The notes: generated from the sequence alone by a model not told the origin. Counted from the first letter of the stretch, positions 50,647 through 58,712 are shown. The stretch is 64,000 nt of DNA from CAZDYP01 sp964509505 (GCA_964509505.1 CAZDYP010000006.1:1-64000), one strand, 5' to 3'. A program made the numbers and translations.

Positions 50647-52158
50647 TTAAGGCACACGTTGAAAGATGGTGGCGACGGCATCGCTTTGCAAGACGCGCCA
50701 GCGTTGACTGTGGCGCAACTTGGCGGCAAGCGCGCCGTTGGTTTCAATGACGACAAGGTTAATGTGATAGTGATCTAAATACGCTTGCCAGTTGCCTGTC
50801 GCTTGCCAAATGCGCGCGTAGTATTCACGGATGAACGCATCGCTATACAAAAATTCCGCGCGTCCATCAATGAAGATGAGATAATCGGGATAGAGCTGCC
50901 AAATCAGATAGCCGCCGAAGTTGTAGGAGTTGAGCAGGGGGCCCGCGGGGCGCGTGCGCAATAGATACGCGGCGCTTTGCGCTGGAAAAATTTTTGCGAC
51001 GGATTGATTGGTGTGCAGCAACGTATTGACGAGCTGGCTGAAAGCGGCAAGGAGGACGAGCAAGGCGACCAGCCAATTGAACATGAGTCTGAGTCGTGAA
51101 GGACGATGAGTAACAACAGAGCTCTGCGCTGTAGTCTCAAAGACCGAGGCGAGTTGTTGGGTGATGAGCGGCGCGGCGACGATGGCGAAGAATGGGATGT
51201 TGCGCGCGGAGACGAACGATTCGTAGCCTAAGCCGAGCAGCAGCAATAAATCGGTGAAGTGTAATCGTCGGCGGGCCATAGCTACAGACGCCAGCACGCC
51301 GAGCCACAAAGCGGCGAAGGGCAACAAACGGGGATCGTGGAAGTTGGGCGAACGCCATTCGGCAATGTAGAGCGGGATGGTTGTGTTGCCGAGTGTGCGG
51401 AATGGGATGAGGTGCATGGCAAGACCGTTGGGGTTGACGAGTGTCACGGCGAATGAAGCGATCCATACGAGCAACACCGTCTGGCTGAAGCGCTGCGGAA
51501 ACCAGTCGCGCTCGACCAATGCGACTTTAATGTTAGCGAGCGAGAGCTGAACTGACGACCACAACGGCGTGAAGCGCACCCACAGCGCTTCAGCGCACGC
51601 GCCGACGAGCGCAGTTAGCATGAACACAAAGCCAAGGAAGAAGCCGCTGTGGAGGTTGACCCACACGAACATGATAGGCACAAGCCACCAGAGGATGCGC
51701 GGCGAGCCGTTGCGGGCGTGTTGTAAGATGCAGAACGTCAGGGCAGCGCAAAACAAGGTGAGGATGTGTGGGCGCGGATCCCAAGTGAAAGCAGAAGCAA
51801 GCGCGGCGAGGAGTGTGGTGAAGACGGCGACCTGTGGACGCAGCGCGCTCATGCGATAGACGAGGGCGAAGGTGAGGGTGATGAGCGCGCAGGTGATGAG
51901 GATGAGCAGCTGCAAGCCACCGATTTGATACAATACGTACAAGCCGATGTTGGCAAGCCATTCATGCTCGACCCAGGGTTTGCCGTTTTCCGTCAGCGAG
52001 AACGGGTCCGTGTGTGGGATGGCGCGCTGCTCGAGCATCCATTGTCCCGTGCGGATATGCCACCACAAGTCAGGATCAGTGATGGGTTGGGCGGGCATGA
52101 CGAAGAGGGCGACGAAGAGGATCAGCGTCAGGAGGCGGGAGGGAGTGAGGGAGGACAT
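50647..52158 (-). CDS. Polytopic membrane protein, member of tandem pair (upstream)
   Basis: A 503-residue paralogue of the product of 49204-50646, with DPDLWWHIRTGQWMLEQRAI and IPHTDPFSLTENGKPWVEHE in the first loop and GPLLNSYNFGGYLIWQLYPD, YLIFIDGRAEFLYSDAFIRE at the C-terminus. The middle third is the most different. It contains eight to ten predicted membrane helices. The function is unknown; conservation of the acidic external loop and the soluble FIDGRA domain suggests the same chemistry as the neighbour with another substrate. It is separated from the upstream gene by 48 bases containing TAGT/CATTAG-type repeats. Confidence 0.78.
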   Translation of the reverse strand: MSSLTPSRLLTLILFVALFVMPAQPITDPDLWWHIRTGQWMLEQRAIPHTDPFSLTENGKPWVEHEWLANIGLYVLYQIGGLQLLILITCALITLTFALVYRMSALRPQVAVFTTLLAALASAFTWDPRPHILTLFCAALTFCILQHARNGSPRILWWLVPIMFVWVNLHSGFFLGFVFMLTALVGACAEALWVRFTPLWSSVQLSLANIKVALVERDWFPQRFSQTVLLVWIASFAVTLVNPNGLAMHLIPFRTLGNTTIPLYIAEWRSPNFHDPRLLPFAALWLGVLASVAMARRRLHFTDLLLLLGLGYESFVSARNIPFFAIVAAPLITQQLASVFETTAQSSVVTHRPSRLRLMFNWLVALLVLLAAFSQLVNTLLHTNQSVAKIFPAQSAAYLLRTRPAGPLLNSYNFGGYLIWQLYPDYLIFIDGRAEFLYSDAFIREYYARIWQATGNWQAYLDHYHINLVVIETNGALAAKLRHSQRWRVLQSDAVATIFQRVP

Positions 52159-52206
52159 GGCGGGATGAAGTATCAGTCATTAGTAATTGGCGTCGCCCAT
52201 AGCCCA

Positions 52207-52734
52207 TTACTCTTTGATTTTCCCTGTGCGAATGAATTGCCATAACGCCGAGCGCTTGGTTAGGTCGGCTGACACGATGAACCAGATGAAGATGATGAGC
52301 GCGCTGATTTCGTAGAGCAGGAGCCAGGGGCGTTGTTGATATAACACGCGATAGGCGTTGCCGAACGCTTTTGCGTCGCCGATGTGTTGCCATTGGTGAA
52401 AGCGGAACCCGCGCAATGGAAACCAAAAGGTGTCGGTGAAGAACCAGATGCGATCGGCGATGATGTGTCCGGTGAAAGCCAGCGCGTAAGGCAACCACGA
52501 CGTGAACCAACGTGAGAGGATAAGCCACGGCAAGTGAAAGATGGGCGCGTGCGCGAACAGCAAGCCTGCTTTCATTTCGGGAAATACGAAGACCGCGAGT
52601 GGCTTGTCTATCAAATCGGGCAGCACAGATGCCAGCGCGATTTTGCGATAGTCCGCGCCTTTGAATGAGTCGAAGCGTGAGGCGAGCCATTTTTGTAAGC
52701 CAAGCGCCAGGAAGGCGTGAGCGGGTGGGAGCAT
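52207..52734 (-). CDS. YdjM-like membrane-bound metal-dependent hydrolase family protein
   Basis: A 175-residue protein starting MLPPAHAFLALGLQKWLASR; upstream in-frame codons overlap the TPR gene and a TTACTCA-type repeat. PAHAF, SVLPDLIDKP, HAPIFHLPW and TGHIIADRIWFFTDTF provide the His and Asp residues of the DUF457/YdjM (PF04307) superfamily, thought to be metal-dependent membrane hydrolases. It has two or three membrane helices (about 70-95 and 140-160). Substrate unknown. Confidence 0.75.
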   Translation of the reverse strand: MLPPAHAFLALGLQKWLASRFDSFKGADYRKIALASVLPDLIDKPLAVFVFPEMKAGLLFAHAPIFHLPWLILSRWFTSWLPYALAFTGHIIADRIWFFTDTFWFPLRGFRFHQWQHIGDAKAFGNAYRVLYQQRPWLLLYEISALIIFIWFIVSADLTKRSALWQFIRTGKIKE

Positions 52735-52819
52735 GGAATGAGCAAGCGAGTGAATAGGTAAATGAGTGAACAGCGACGAGTCGCGTTGAAGAACAACAAG
52801 TCGTAACGGTGTCCACGGT

Positions 52820-53257
52820 TTACTGCGACTTGTCGCCGCTGACCGTTTGCACTGGTTGTAGTCTTTCGATTTGTTGACGGGCTTCGGAACGCAAGAAGCG
52901 ATTTTTGCCAATGGCGATATAGCGTGAGAAGTCGGCGATTTTTTCTTCGACGGTACCCATGCGTCCATAGACGCGCGCGAAGCCGCGATTGAGATATGCA
53001 TTGGCAAGTCGTGAGTTCAGCGCGATAGCATGGGTGCAGTCGGCGATGGCGTTGGCGTGGTCGTTGAGCTCGCGCCAATACAGCGTCCCGCGCGCTTCGT
53101 ACGCCCGCGCAAACGTCGGATGCAGCTCGATGGCGCGCGTGAATGCTTCGACGGCGCTGCGATAAGCGGAGAGCGAACCCGAATGGTTGCCTGCTGAACG
53201 GTGAAAGTTGCCGACAGAGAAATAATAGTAGGCGCGTAGGGTGTTGATGAATGACAT
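52820..53257 (-). CDS. TPR-repeat protein
   Basis: A 145-residue soluble protein starting MSFINTLRAYYYFSVGNFHR. Two to three tetratricopeptide repeats are visible: SLSAYRSAVEAFTRAIELHP, FARAYEARGTLYWRELNDHA and NAYLNRGFARVYGRMG. It begins the minus-strand run of envelope genes and is probably a protein-binding adaptor. Longer in-frame extensions to 53329 lack support. Confidence 0.8.
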   Translation of the reverse strand: MSFINTLRAYYYFSVGNFHRSAGNHSGSLSAYRSAVEAFTRAIELHPTFARAYEARGTLYWRELNDHANAIADCTHAIALNSRLANAYLNRGFARVYGRMGTVEEKIADFSRYIAIGKNRFLRSEARQQIERLQPVQTVSGDKSQ

Positions 53258-53423
53258 GCGTGAGAGATTGGATATGAGAGAGTGGCTACGAGCGACAGCG
53301 AAACGACGCTGTATCATTGACGATGGCAATTATAGCAATGGGCGGGATGGTTGCAAAGTGTGAAAGAGTGGCTGAAGGAAATTGGGGTACAATGGCTTGC
53401 AAATTTTCGTGAGGAGCGGAGAG

Positions 53424-53951
53424 ATGTTGTTAGCTGAACTGCGTCAGCAGGTTTTTCGTTATGCCAAACAGATGGCNNNNNNNNNNNNNNNNNNNNNNNN
53501 NNNNNNNNNNNNNNNNNNNNNNNNNNNNNNNNNNNNNNNNNNNNNNNNNNNNNNNNNNNNNNNNNNNNNNNNNNNNAACGTCTCGGCGTTTGCGGCCGCG
53601 CTGCGCCCGATTCCCATGGTGTTGTCGGAGGCGGCGGCGTGCGTGGGACATGAAGTGCCTGTCGCGCCGTTCATGCCGTCAGGCACGGCGGCTTTTGCGG
53701 AGCTGATGCTCGATGTGATTGGCAAGGGCAACGCGGCGATTATGGGACAACATGGTTTGGTGACCTGCGGCGTCAACTTGAGGCGCGCGTATGGCGCTGC
53801 GCTTGCCGTCGAGGACTGCGCCCGCGCTTATGTGTTGGCAAAGCAGTTGGGCTGCGAGCCGCAGGTGTTGCCGCGTGAAGTGTGTCAGCAGTTGCATGAG
53901 TGGTGGCTCGCGCATTACCAGCAGACGAAGGTGACGGCGCGTCCCGCTTGA
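53424..53951 (+). CDS. Class II aldolase/adducin-family protein with internal assembly gap
   Basis: GGAGCGGAG precedes the ATG at 53424. The first 17 codons (MLLAELRQQVFRYAKQMA) are followed by 100 N at 53477-53576, which hide the zinc-binding and active-site region. After the gap the frame reads VGHEVPVAPFMPSGTAAFAE and AAIMGQHGLVTCGVNLRRAY then GAALAVEDCARAYVLAKQLG, the C-terminal half of fuculose-phosphate-aldolase-like proteins, with the late histidine (QHG). Such enzymes cleave phosphorylated sugars to dihydroxyacetone phosphate or pyruvate and an aldehyde. Substrate unknown. Confidence 0.8.
   Translation: MLLAELRQQVFRYAKQMXXXXXXXXXXXXXXXXXXXXXXXXXXXXXXXXXXNVSAFAAALRPIPMVLSEAAACVGHEVPVAPFMPSGTAAFAELMLDVIGKGNAAIMGQHGLVTCGVNLRRAYGAALAVEDCARAYVLAKQLGCEPQVLPREVCQQLHEWWLAHYQQTKVTARPA
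53477..53576. other. Assembly gap of 100 N
   Basis: A gap inside the aldolase gene; the frames on its two sides agree at the printed length only by convention. Confidence 0.95.
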
Positions 53952-54000
53952 CCGCCGATGGCGTAGCGCAGAGCTAGCAAACCATCGCAGCCGTAAGCAA

Positions 54001-54029
54001 TTGAATATAAACACGGAACGTGCTACAAT
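54001..54029 (+). promoter_or_regulatory. Sigma70-type promoter before the MazG-like gene
   Basis: TTGAAT (54001-54006), 17 bases, TACAAT (54024-54029). Transcription should begin near 54036, only a few bases before the terminator-like hairpin. Confidence 0.6.
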
Positions 54030-54042
54030 TTGCGCCGTGCGC

Positions 54043-54078
54043 GGGGATGCTCATTCACAGACAGCATCCCCATTTTTT
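54043..54078 (+). terminator. Leader terminator/attenuator hairpin
   Basis: GGGGATGCT (54043-54051) and AGCATCCCC (54063-54071) form a perfect nine-base stem with an 11-base loop, followed by ATTTTTT. It lies between the promoter and the start codon at 54095, so a transcript must read through it to express the gene. Confidence 0.75.
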
Positions 54079-54094
54079 GCGAAACGTGCAACCG

Positions 54095-54475
54095 ATGAAT
54101 CCGCTGCAAGTCAAAGTCAAAGAGTTCCACGATGCTTATGGACTGAACGATCCTGTATCGCCGCAAATTCCGCCCGCCGCGGTGCGCCGTTTGCGGATGC
54201 GACTCATTTTTGAAGAGGCGCATGAATTTCAAGAAGCGAGTGAGCGCGGCGACTTACCCGCTGCGCTGAAGGAGTTGTCCGATTTGTTGTACGTGGTGTT
54301 GGGCGCAGCCAATGCGTATGGTGTGGATATTGAGCCATTCTTCGCTGAGGTGCATCGCAGCAACATGACCAAGCGCTGGCAGGATGGCACGATTCGCAAA
54401 GACGCCGATGGCAAGGTGTTGAAACCGCCAACGTATTCGCCTGCAGACATTCCAAGCGTTTTGCAACGCAAGTGA
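54095..54475 (+). CDS. MazG/HisE-like nucleotide pyrophosphohydrolase
   Basis: A 126-residue protein starting MNPLQVKVKEFHDAYGLNDP. The EExxE...D metal site of the MazG-like all-alpha NTP-PPase superfamily is IFEEAHEFQEASERGDLPAA (EExxEF) followed by KELSDLLYVVLGAANAYGVD (ExxD). The tail FFAEVHRSNMTKRWQDGTI, then KVLKPPTYSPADI, is the form seen in phosphoribosyl-ATP pyrophosphohydrolase-like proteins that are not HisE. It probably removes abnormal or excess nucleotides. Expression is gated by the hairpin in its leader. Confidence 0.87.
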   Translation: MNPLQVKVKEFHDAYGLNDPVSPQIPPAAVRRLRMRLIFEEAHEFQEASERGDLPAALKELSDLLYVVLGAANAYGVDIEPFFAEVHRSNMTKRWQDGTIRKDADGKVLKPPTYSPADIPSVLQRK

Positions 54476-54484
54476 GGACGCGCT

Positions 54485-55057
54485 ATGTCAATGCAAATTC
54501 ACGTGCGCGGTCCACAGCCCGGTGATCTATGTGTGCTGCTGGAACCCGCCGAAGTTGATCTGCCGGCTCTGCGACAGAGCCAATTTTATTTGCAAGCAGT
54601 CTTTGGAGGTCATCCCACTCCAGAAATTCATTTGACCTGCCAGCGTTTTGAGTCGTCCGACCCGCAAACGTCGTCGGCGGTGGTGGAACATTTGCAGAGG
54701 TTCTGCGCGACGCTGAAGCCCATTCCGATCATCGGCGTGTCGTTGATGCAATGGAAACCTCGTTACTCACTCGTGCACATGCTGCGCTGGCAAATTCGCC
54801 TGACTGATGAGCTGCGTAATTTCTGCGCCCAGCTCGAAGAAACGCTTAAAGCGGCGGGCGCGAAGCCGTTATACATTCCTGGTCGTTTCCCCACCTTGGT
54901 GACGGCGTTAGAAGAAATTCCTAACTCGCCGATGGATCCGAATCGGTTAGCCGACTCTGACTTCCCCCATCAGCTGTTTTTGGGACAACGGATTGTCTTA
55001 TCGAAAATTATTGCCACCGATGTGTATGAAACACTGCACACTTTTTTCATTGGGTAA
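54485..55057 (+). CDS. 2H phosphoesterase (2'-5' RNA ligase)-like protein with degenerate second motif
   Basis: A 190-residue protein. The first motif HLT of the 2H superfamily is at PEIHLTCQRF (about residue 45). In active members a second HxT/S occurs about 100 residues on; here the matching segment reads GRFPTLVTALEEI and has no histidine. The fold (PIPIIGVSLMQWKPRYSLVH, then a central helix) still fits. It may have lost activity or bind RNA or nucleotides without cleavage. It starts nine bases after the MazG-like gene. Confidence 0.6.
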   Translation: MSMQIHVRGPQPGDLCVLLEPAEVDLPALRQSQFYLQAVFGGHPTPEIHLTCQRFESSDPQTSSAVVEHLQRFCATLKPIPIIGVSLMQWKPRYSLVHMLRWQIRLTDELRNFCAQLEETLKAAGAKPLYIPGRFPTLVTALEEIPNSPMDPNRLADSDFPHQLFLGQRIVLSKIIATDVYETLHTFFIG

Positions 55058-55085
55058 TTATCATTGCGCGCTGTCGAGTTGAGCC

Positions 55086-56267
55086 ATGTCCAATCCCAAG
55101 CGTCGTATCTATCTTGATCATGCAGCGACGACCCCCGTGCATCCGCAGGTCTGGGATGCTATGCAGCCGTTTGTCAGCGAGATGTTTGGCAATCCATCGT
55201 CGCTCTATCTGCGTGGACGCCAAGCGCTCGCAGCCATCGAGGAGGCGCGCGAAACTGTTGCGCGCATTCTCAACGCGCAGCCGCAGGAAATCATCTTCAC
55301 CTCATGCGGTTCCGAAAGCGACAACCTCGCCGTGCGTGGCGTGGCGTTTGCTAATGGCCGCCCGCTGCATGAAAGGCAAGGGCAAGGCGCGGGACATATC
55401 ATCACCTCCTCCATTGAGCATCACGCCGTTCTCTACACCTGCCAACAACTCGAAAGGCATTTTGGGTTTGACGTGACCTATCTGCCTGTGGATGCGCATG
55501 GTATGATCAACCCTGATGAGGTGACGCGCGCGATTCGCCCTGACACCATCCTCATCTCGCTCATGTATGCGAACAACGAGATCGGCACCGTGCAGCCGAT
55601 TGCCGCGCTTGGGCAGATTGCGCGCGCGCATGGCATCCCATTGCACACCGATGCGGTGCAAGCAGGCGGCGCGTTTCTGTTGGATGTGAACGCGCTCAAT
55701 GTGGATTTCCTGTCGTTGTCGGCGCACAAATTTTATGGTCCCAAAGGCGTCGGCATTTTGTATGCGCGCGAGGGCGTGAAGTTTTTGCCAATGCAAACGG
55801 GCGGCGGGCAGGAACGCAATCGGCGCGCAGGTACGGAATACACGGCGGGCATTGTCGGCGCGGCGAAGGCGCTAGAGCTCGCGCACCAATGGATGGCGGA
55901 ACGCAATGCGGAGGCGCAAGCGTTGCGAGACCGTTTCTTGCAAAGTATTCCTGAACTGATCGAAGGCGTGCGAGTGACGGGACATCCGACGCAACGCTTA
56001 CCTAATCATGCGTCGTTTGTGATTGAAGGCGTCGAAGGCGAGACGCTCGTTCTCGGTTTGGATGGCGCGGGCATCGAGGCTTCGACGGGCTCTGCGTGCG
56101 CCTCTGGCTCGACGGAATCATCGCACGTTTTGAAGGCGTTGGGCATGCCCGACGACGTGGCGCGTGGCAGCTTGCGGCTCACGCTGGGGGTGAAGAACGA
56201 AGAGGCGGATGTGTCGCGCGTGTTGGCGGTGCTGCCGGTGTTGGTGCAAGCCCTACGCGGATATTGA
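55086..56267 (+). CDS. Cysteine desulfurase (IscS/NifS family)
   Basis: A 393-residue class V PLP enzyme that takes sulfur from cysteine for iron-sulfur clusters and other sulfur carriers. YLDHAATTPVHPQVWDAM, GNPSSLYLRGR, TSCGSESDN, SSIEHHAVL (His112), and the PLP lysine Lys215 in SLSAHKFYGPKG are in place. The catalytic Cys338 lies in the mobile loop GSACASGSTESSHVL. The group is the IscS/NifS type. No scaffold gene (iscU) follows; instead fdhD is next, and FdhD is the known recipient of sulfur from IscS when formate dehydrogenase is matured. Confidence 0.94.
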   Translation: MSNPKRRIYLDHAATTPVHPQVWDAMQPFVSEMFGNPSSLYLRGRQALAAIEEARETVARILNAQPQEIIFTSCGSESDNLAVRGVAFANGRPLHERQGQGAGHIITSSIEHHAVLYTCQQLERHFGFDVTYLPVDAHGMINPDEVTRAIRPDTILISLMYANNEIGTVQPIAALGQIARAHGIPLHTDAVQAGGAFLLDVNALNVDFLSLSAHKFYGPKGVGILYAREGVKFLPMQTGGGQERNRRAGTEYTAGIVGAAKALELAHQWMAERNAEAQALRDRFLQSIPELIEGVRVTGHPTQRLPNHASFVIEGVEGETLVLGLDGAGIEASTGSACASGSTESSHVLKALGMPDDVARGSLRLTLGVKNEEADVSRVLAVLPVLVQALRGY

Positions 56268-56348
56268 TTCCAGATCTGTGAGGTTCCGTCCGGCGACCCC
56301 CTCAACTGCGCTGCCAGGATGCGAACCTCGCAGGTCTTGTATTTAACG

Positions 56349-57257
56349 ATGATGAACGAAGAGAAAGGCGCACTCCACTACCTCCATGTCAATCAAGGAC
56401 GTGTCGAGCGCGTCAACGGTGCGGTGATTGGCGAGACGCGCTGGACCTTGTTCGTCAATCGGCGGGAGGTCGTGTCGTTCATGTGCACGCCGAGCAAGTT
56501 GCATTACCTCGCGCTCGGCTTCATGCGCTCGGAGAATATCATCCAATCGCTAGACGACGTATGGCAGCTGCGCGTGTATGAAGATGTGAACCATTCGTAT
56601 TGGTATCAGCCTGCGCTAAAGCTGAATGGCTCATTGCTGATGCGGACGTGCGCCGAATCGGTTGGCGTGATTGATGCGCGCGTAAAGGGTGAGCCGTTGC
56701 AAAAATTGGGAGCGCGTATTTTGACGAGTGGTTGCGTGGGCGGCGTCACATTTGATGATTTGTCCAAAGCGCAACCACGTTTGCAAACGGCTTTCAAAAT
56801 CCCGCTCTCAAACATTTTCGCGCTGATGCGCCAGCTCAACGAACACGCCTCGCTTTACAAAGTCACACGAGGCGTGCACACAGCGGGGTTGTGCGATGGC
56901 GAGCGGTTGCTGGTGGTCGCGGAAGATGTGGGCCGACATAACACGCTCGACAAGATTCGCGGCGAATGCTTGATGCATGACTTGGATACGCGCGACAAGA
57001 TTCTCGTGACGACGGGGCGCATTTCGTCGGAGATGCTGACGAAAGCGGTGAAGATGGGCGCGCCATTGGTGGTGTCACGCACATCGCCGACGTGGTTATC
57101 AGTGCGCTTGGCGGAGGTGTGGGGCGTCACTATCTGTGGTTATACGCGCGGGCAACAAACGAACATCTATACACACGCCGAGCGTATCATCCTTGATGCC
57201 CTGCCTGCCGAACAGCGGAATGGTGAGCGGGAGGCATTGGCGATAGAGAGCGAGTAA
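56349..57257 (+). CDS. fdhD: Formate dehydrogenase accessory sulfurtransferase FdhD
   Basis: About 302 residues from the ATG at 56349 (a second ATG follows at once). FdhD passes sulfur from cysteine desulfurase to the molybdenum cofactor of formate dehydrogenase. LVVAEDVGRHNTLDKIRGEC, TTGRISSEMLTKAVKMGAPL and VSRTSPTWLSVRLAE are the conserved cofactor-binding blocks. The sulfur-transfer site reads LTSGCVGGVTF: the first cysteine of the CxxC pair of E. coli FdhD is kept, the second replaced by glycine, as in a number of other bacteria. The desulfurase gene directly upstream makes the pairing functional. No formate dehydrogenase is in the window. 56268-56348 contains an inverted repeat GAGGTTC...GAACCTC. 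Confidence 0.9.
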   Translation: MMNEEKGALHYLHVNQGRVERVNGAVIGETRWTLFVNRREVVSFMCTPSKLHYLALGFMRSENIIQSLDDVWQLRVYEDVNHSYWYQPALKLNGSLLMRTCAESVGVIDARVKGEPLQKLGARILTSGCVGGVTFDDLSKAQPRLQTAFKIPLSNIFALMRQLNEHASLYKVTRGVHTAGLCDGERLLVVAEDVGRHNTLDKIRGECLMHDLDTRDKILVTTGRISSEMLTKAVKMGAPLVVSRTSPTWLSVRLAEVWGVTICGYTRGQQTNIYTHAERIILDALPAEQRNGEREALAIESE

Positions 57258-57265
57258 ATGAATAC

Positions 57266-57898
57266 ATGTCCTCGAAAATTATTGCCATAGATAATCTAAC
57301 CAAACGCTACGGTTCGCTGGTTGCCGTGCAGCGTTTCGACCTTGTAGTAGATGATGGTGAAGTGGTGGCATTGCTGGGCGCTGCGCGCACGGGCAAGAGC
57401 TCGATCTTGAAAACGGTTGCCGCAGACAGCAAGCCTGACGAAGGCTTCGTGTATGTGTGCAACTATGATGTAGTTTTGCAAGCGGGCATGGTGCGCCCGC
57501 GCGTCGGCTTTGTCAAACATGAGCGTGTGCTAGATGGCAACCTGAGCGGACGCGCGAATCTGGAAGAACAAGCGATGCTGCATTTCTTCACCGAAGAAGA
57601 AACGGAGCGTCGTATCGCCGAATTGTTGCCGTTAGCGGAACTAACGGCGCGCATAGCTGCAGAAGCGAAAACCTACATGCCTGATGAGTGGATGCGCTTG
57701 GAAATGGTTGCGTCGTTGTTGCATCGCCCGAAGGTGTGGCTTGTGGATGAGCCGACGCGCGACTGCGATGCGATGGGGCGTGAGAATGTGTGGAGTGCGT
57801 TTCGTCAGTTACGGTCACAGGTGGTCAGTGTGTTGTTGGCGACCGCGGATGAGGTGGAGGCAAAGGCGTTGGCGAATCGTATTGTGAATATCGGATGA
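57266..57898 (+). CDS. ABC transporter ATP-binding protein with degenerate signature loop
   Basis: A 210-residue ABC ATPase fold. Walker A is LLGAARTGKSSIL (about 35-47), and Walker B VWLVDEPTRDCDA is intact. The C-loop LSGGQ that should precede it by about 20 residues reads YMPDEWMRLEMVASLLHRP, so the signature is lost. The switch His after Walker B is also not evident (LLATADEVE). No permease is adjacent. It may be a degenerate regulatory ATPase or half of an asymmetric pair. It is the shortest form (210 instead of 230-250) and lies eight bases after fdhD. Confidence 0.75.
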   Translation: MSSKIIAIDNLTKRYGSLVAVQRFDLVVDDGEVVALLGAARTGKSSILKTVAADSKPDEGFVYVCNYDVVLQAGMVRPRVGFVKHERVLDGNLSGRANLEEQAMLHFFTEEETERRIAELLPLAELTARIAAEAKTYMPDEWMRLEMVASLLHRPKVWLVDEPTRDCDAMGRENVWSAFRQLRSQVVSVLLATADEVEAKALANRIVNIG

Positions 57899-57935
57899 TT
57901 GAGCTCTTCAGTTTGCGCGTGTTATACCCGCAAGC

Positions 57936-57962
57936 CCTCATAGGGTTCGGACCCCCATGAGG
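57936..57962 (+). promoter_or_regulatory. Hairpin before the AIM24 gene
   Basis: CCTCATAGGG and CCCCCATGAGG pair with one mismatch around a TTCGGA loop, 17 bases before the start codon at 57979. No U run follows. It may be a processing or stability hairpin. Confidence 0.45.
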
Positions 57963-57978
57963 TTAGTTAGGAGGCGAT

Positions 57979-58704
57979 ATGGCGATTCCTGTGCTTGTTC
58001 CGCTCACACCTCAAGCCGAACTGCGCGGCGGCGTAGCGTATCACATCGAAGGAACATTGGTGCCTGTGCTGCTATTAGAATTGAATGGCGCACCTATCTA
58101 TTTCGACCACTATGTTTTTTTGTGGAAAGAGCCGACAGTGCAAATCGGTCCGAAGCCGAACACCCATCACTTCAAGCGCATTCGTTCAGGCGAAGCGGTG
58201 TTTCTCGTCGAGGCGAAAGGGCAAGGGCGCATCGCGCTCGGACGTAACGGCGCAGGACGCGCTTTCGCGCTTACGTTGCGCGCGGGCGAGGTGATTGACG
58301 TGCGCGAGCATCAATTCATCGCCGCGACCGATAATGTTGCCTACGGTTGTGTCAATGTGAAAGGCCCCCGCACCATTTTGTTTGGCGGCGAATACTTCGT
58401 AGTGGATGTGTTCACGGGACAAAGTGCGGATGGAGTCGTGTGGTTGCACGGCTACGGCGATGTGTTCGAGGCGACATTACAAGCGGGCGAGCAGCTGGAC
58501 GTTGAACCTGGCGGTTGGATTTACAAGGACCATACGGTGAAGCTGGAGGTCATCAACCAGCGCTTGGCAGAGCATCGTTTCAAGGTGGGCGACCACATCG
58601 CATGGCATCGTCTCACGGGGCCGGGACGCGTTGCATTGCAGTCCATGTACTTGCATCAAACGGTGAACATCCAAGAGGCGTTGCAATGGGCGAAGCATGA
58701 GTAG
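57979..58704 (+). CDS. AIM24 family protein
   Basis: A 241-residue protein with AGGAGGCG before the ATG. It is the AIM24/TIGR00266 fold of stacked beta-strands: GGVAYHIEGTLVPVLLLELN, LVEAKGQGRIALGRNG, LRAGEVIDVREHQFIAATDN, LQAGEQLDVEPGGWIYKD and VALQSMYLHQ. AIM24-like proteins bind membranes or metals in some way that is not settled. It ends the plus-strand run, followed at once by a terminator. Confidence 0.85.
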   Translation: MAIPVLVPLTPQAELRGGVAYHIEGTLVPVLLLELNGAPIYFDHYVFLWKEPTVQIGPKPNTHHFKRIRSGEAVFLVEAKGQGRIALGRNGAGRAFALTLRAGEVIDVREHQFIAATDNVAYGCVNVKGPRTILFGGEYFVVDVFTGQSADGVVWLHGYGDVFEATLQAGEQLDVEPGGWIYKDHTVKLEVINQRLAEHRFKVGDHIAWHRLTGPGRVALQSMYLHQTVNIQEALQWAKHE

Positions 58705-58712
58705 TGAATAAG

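Noticed and set aside
53382..53423. Upstream start of the aldolase at 53382
   Set aside because: The ATG at 53424 has a good ribosome site and fits the length of the family.
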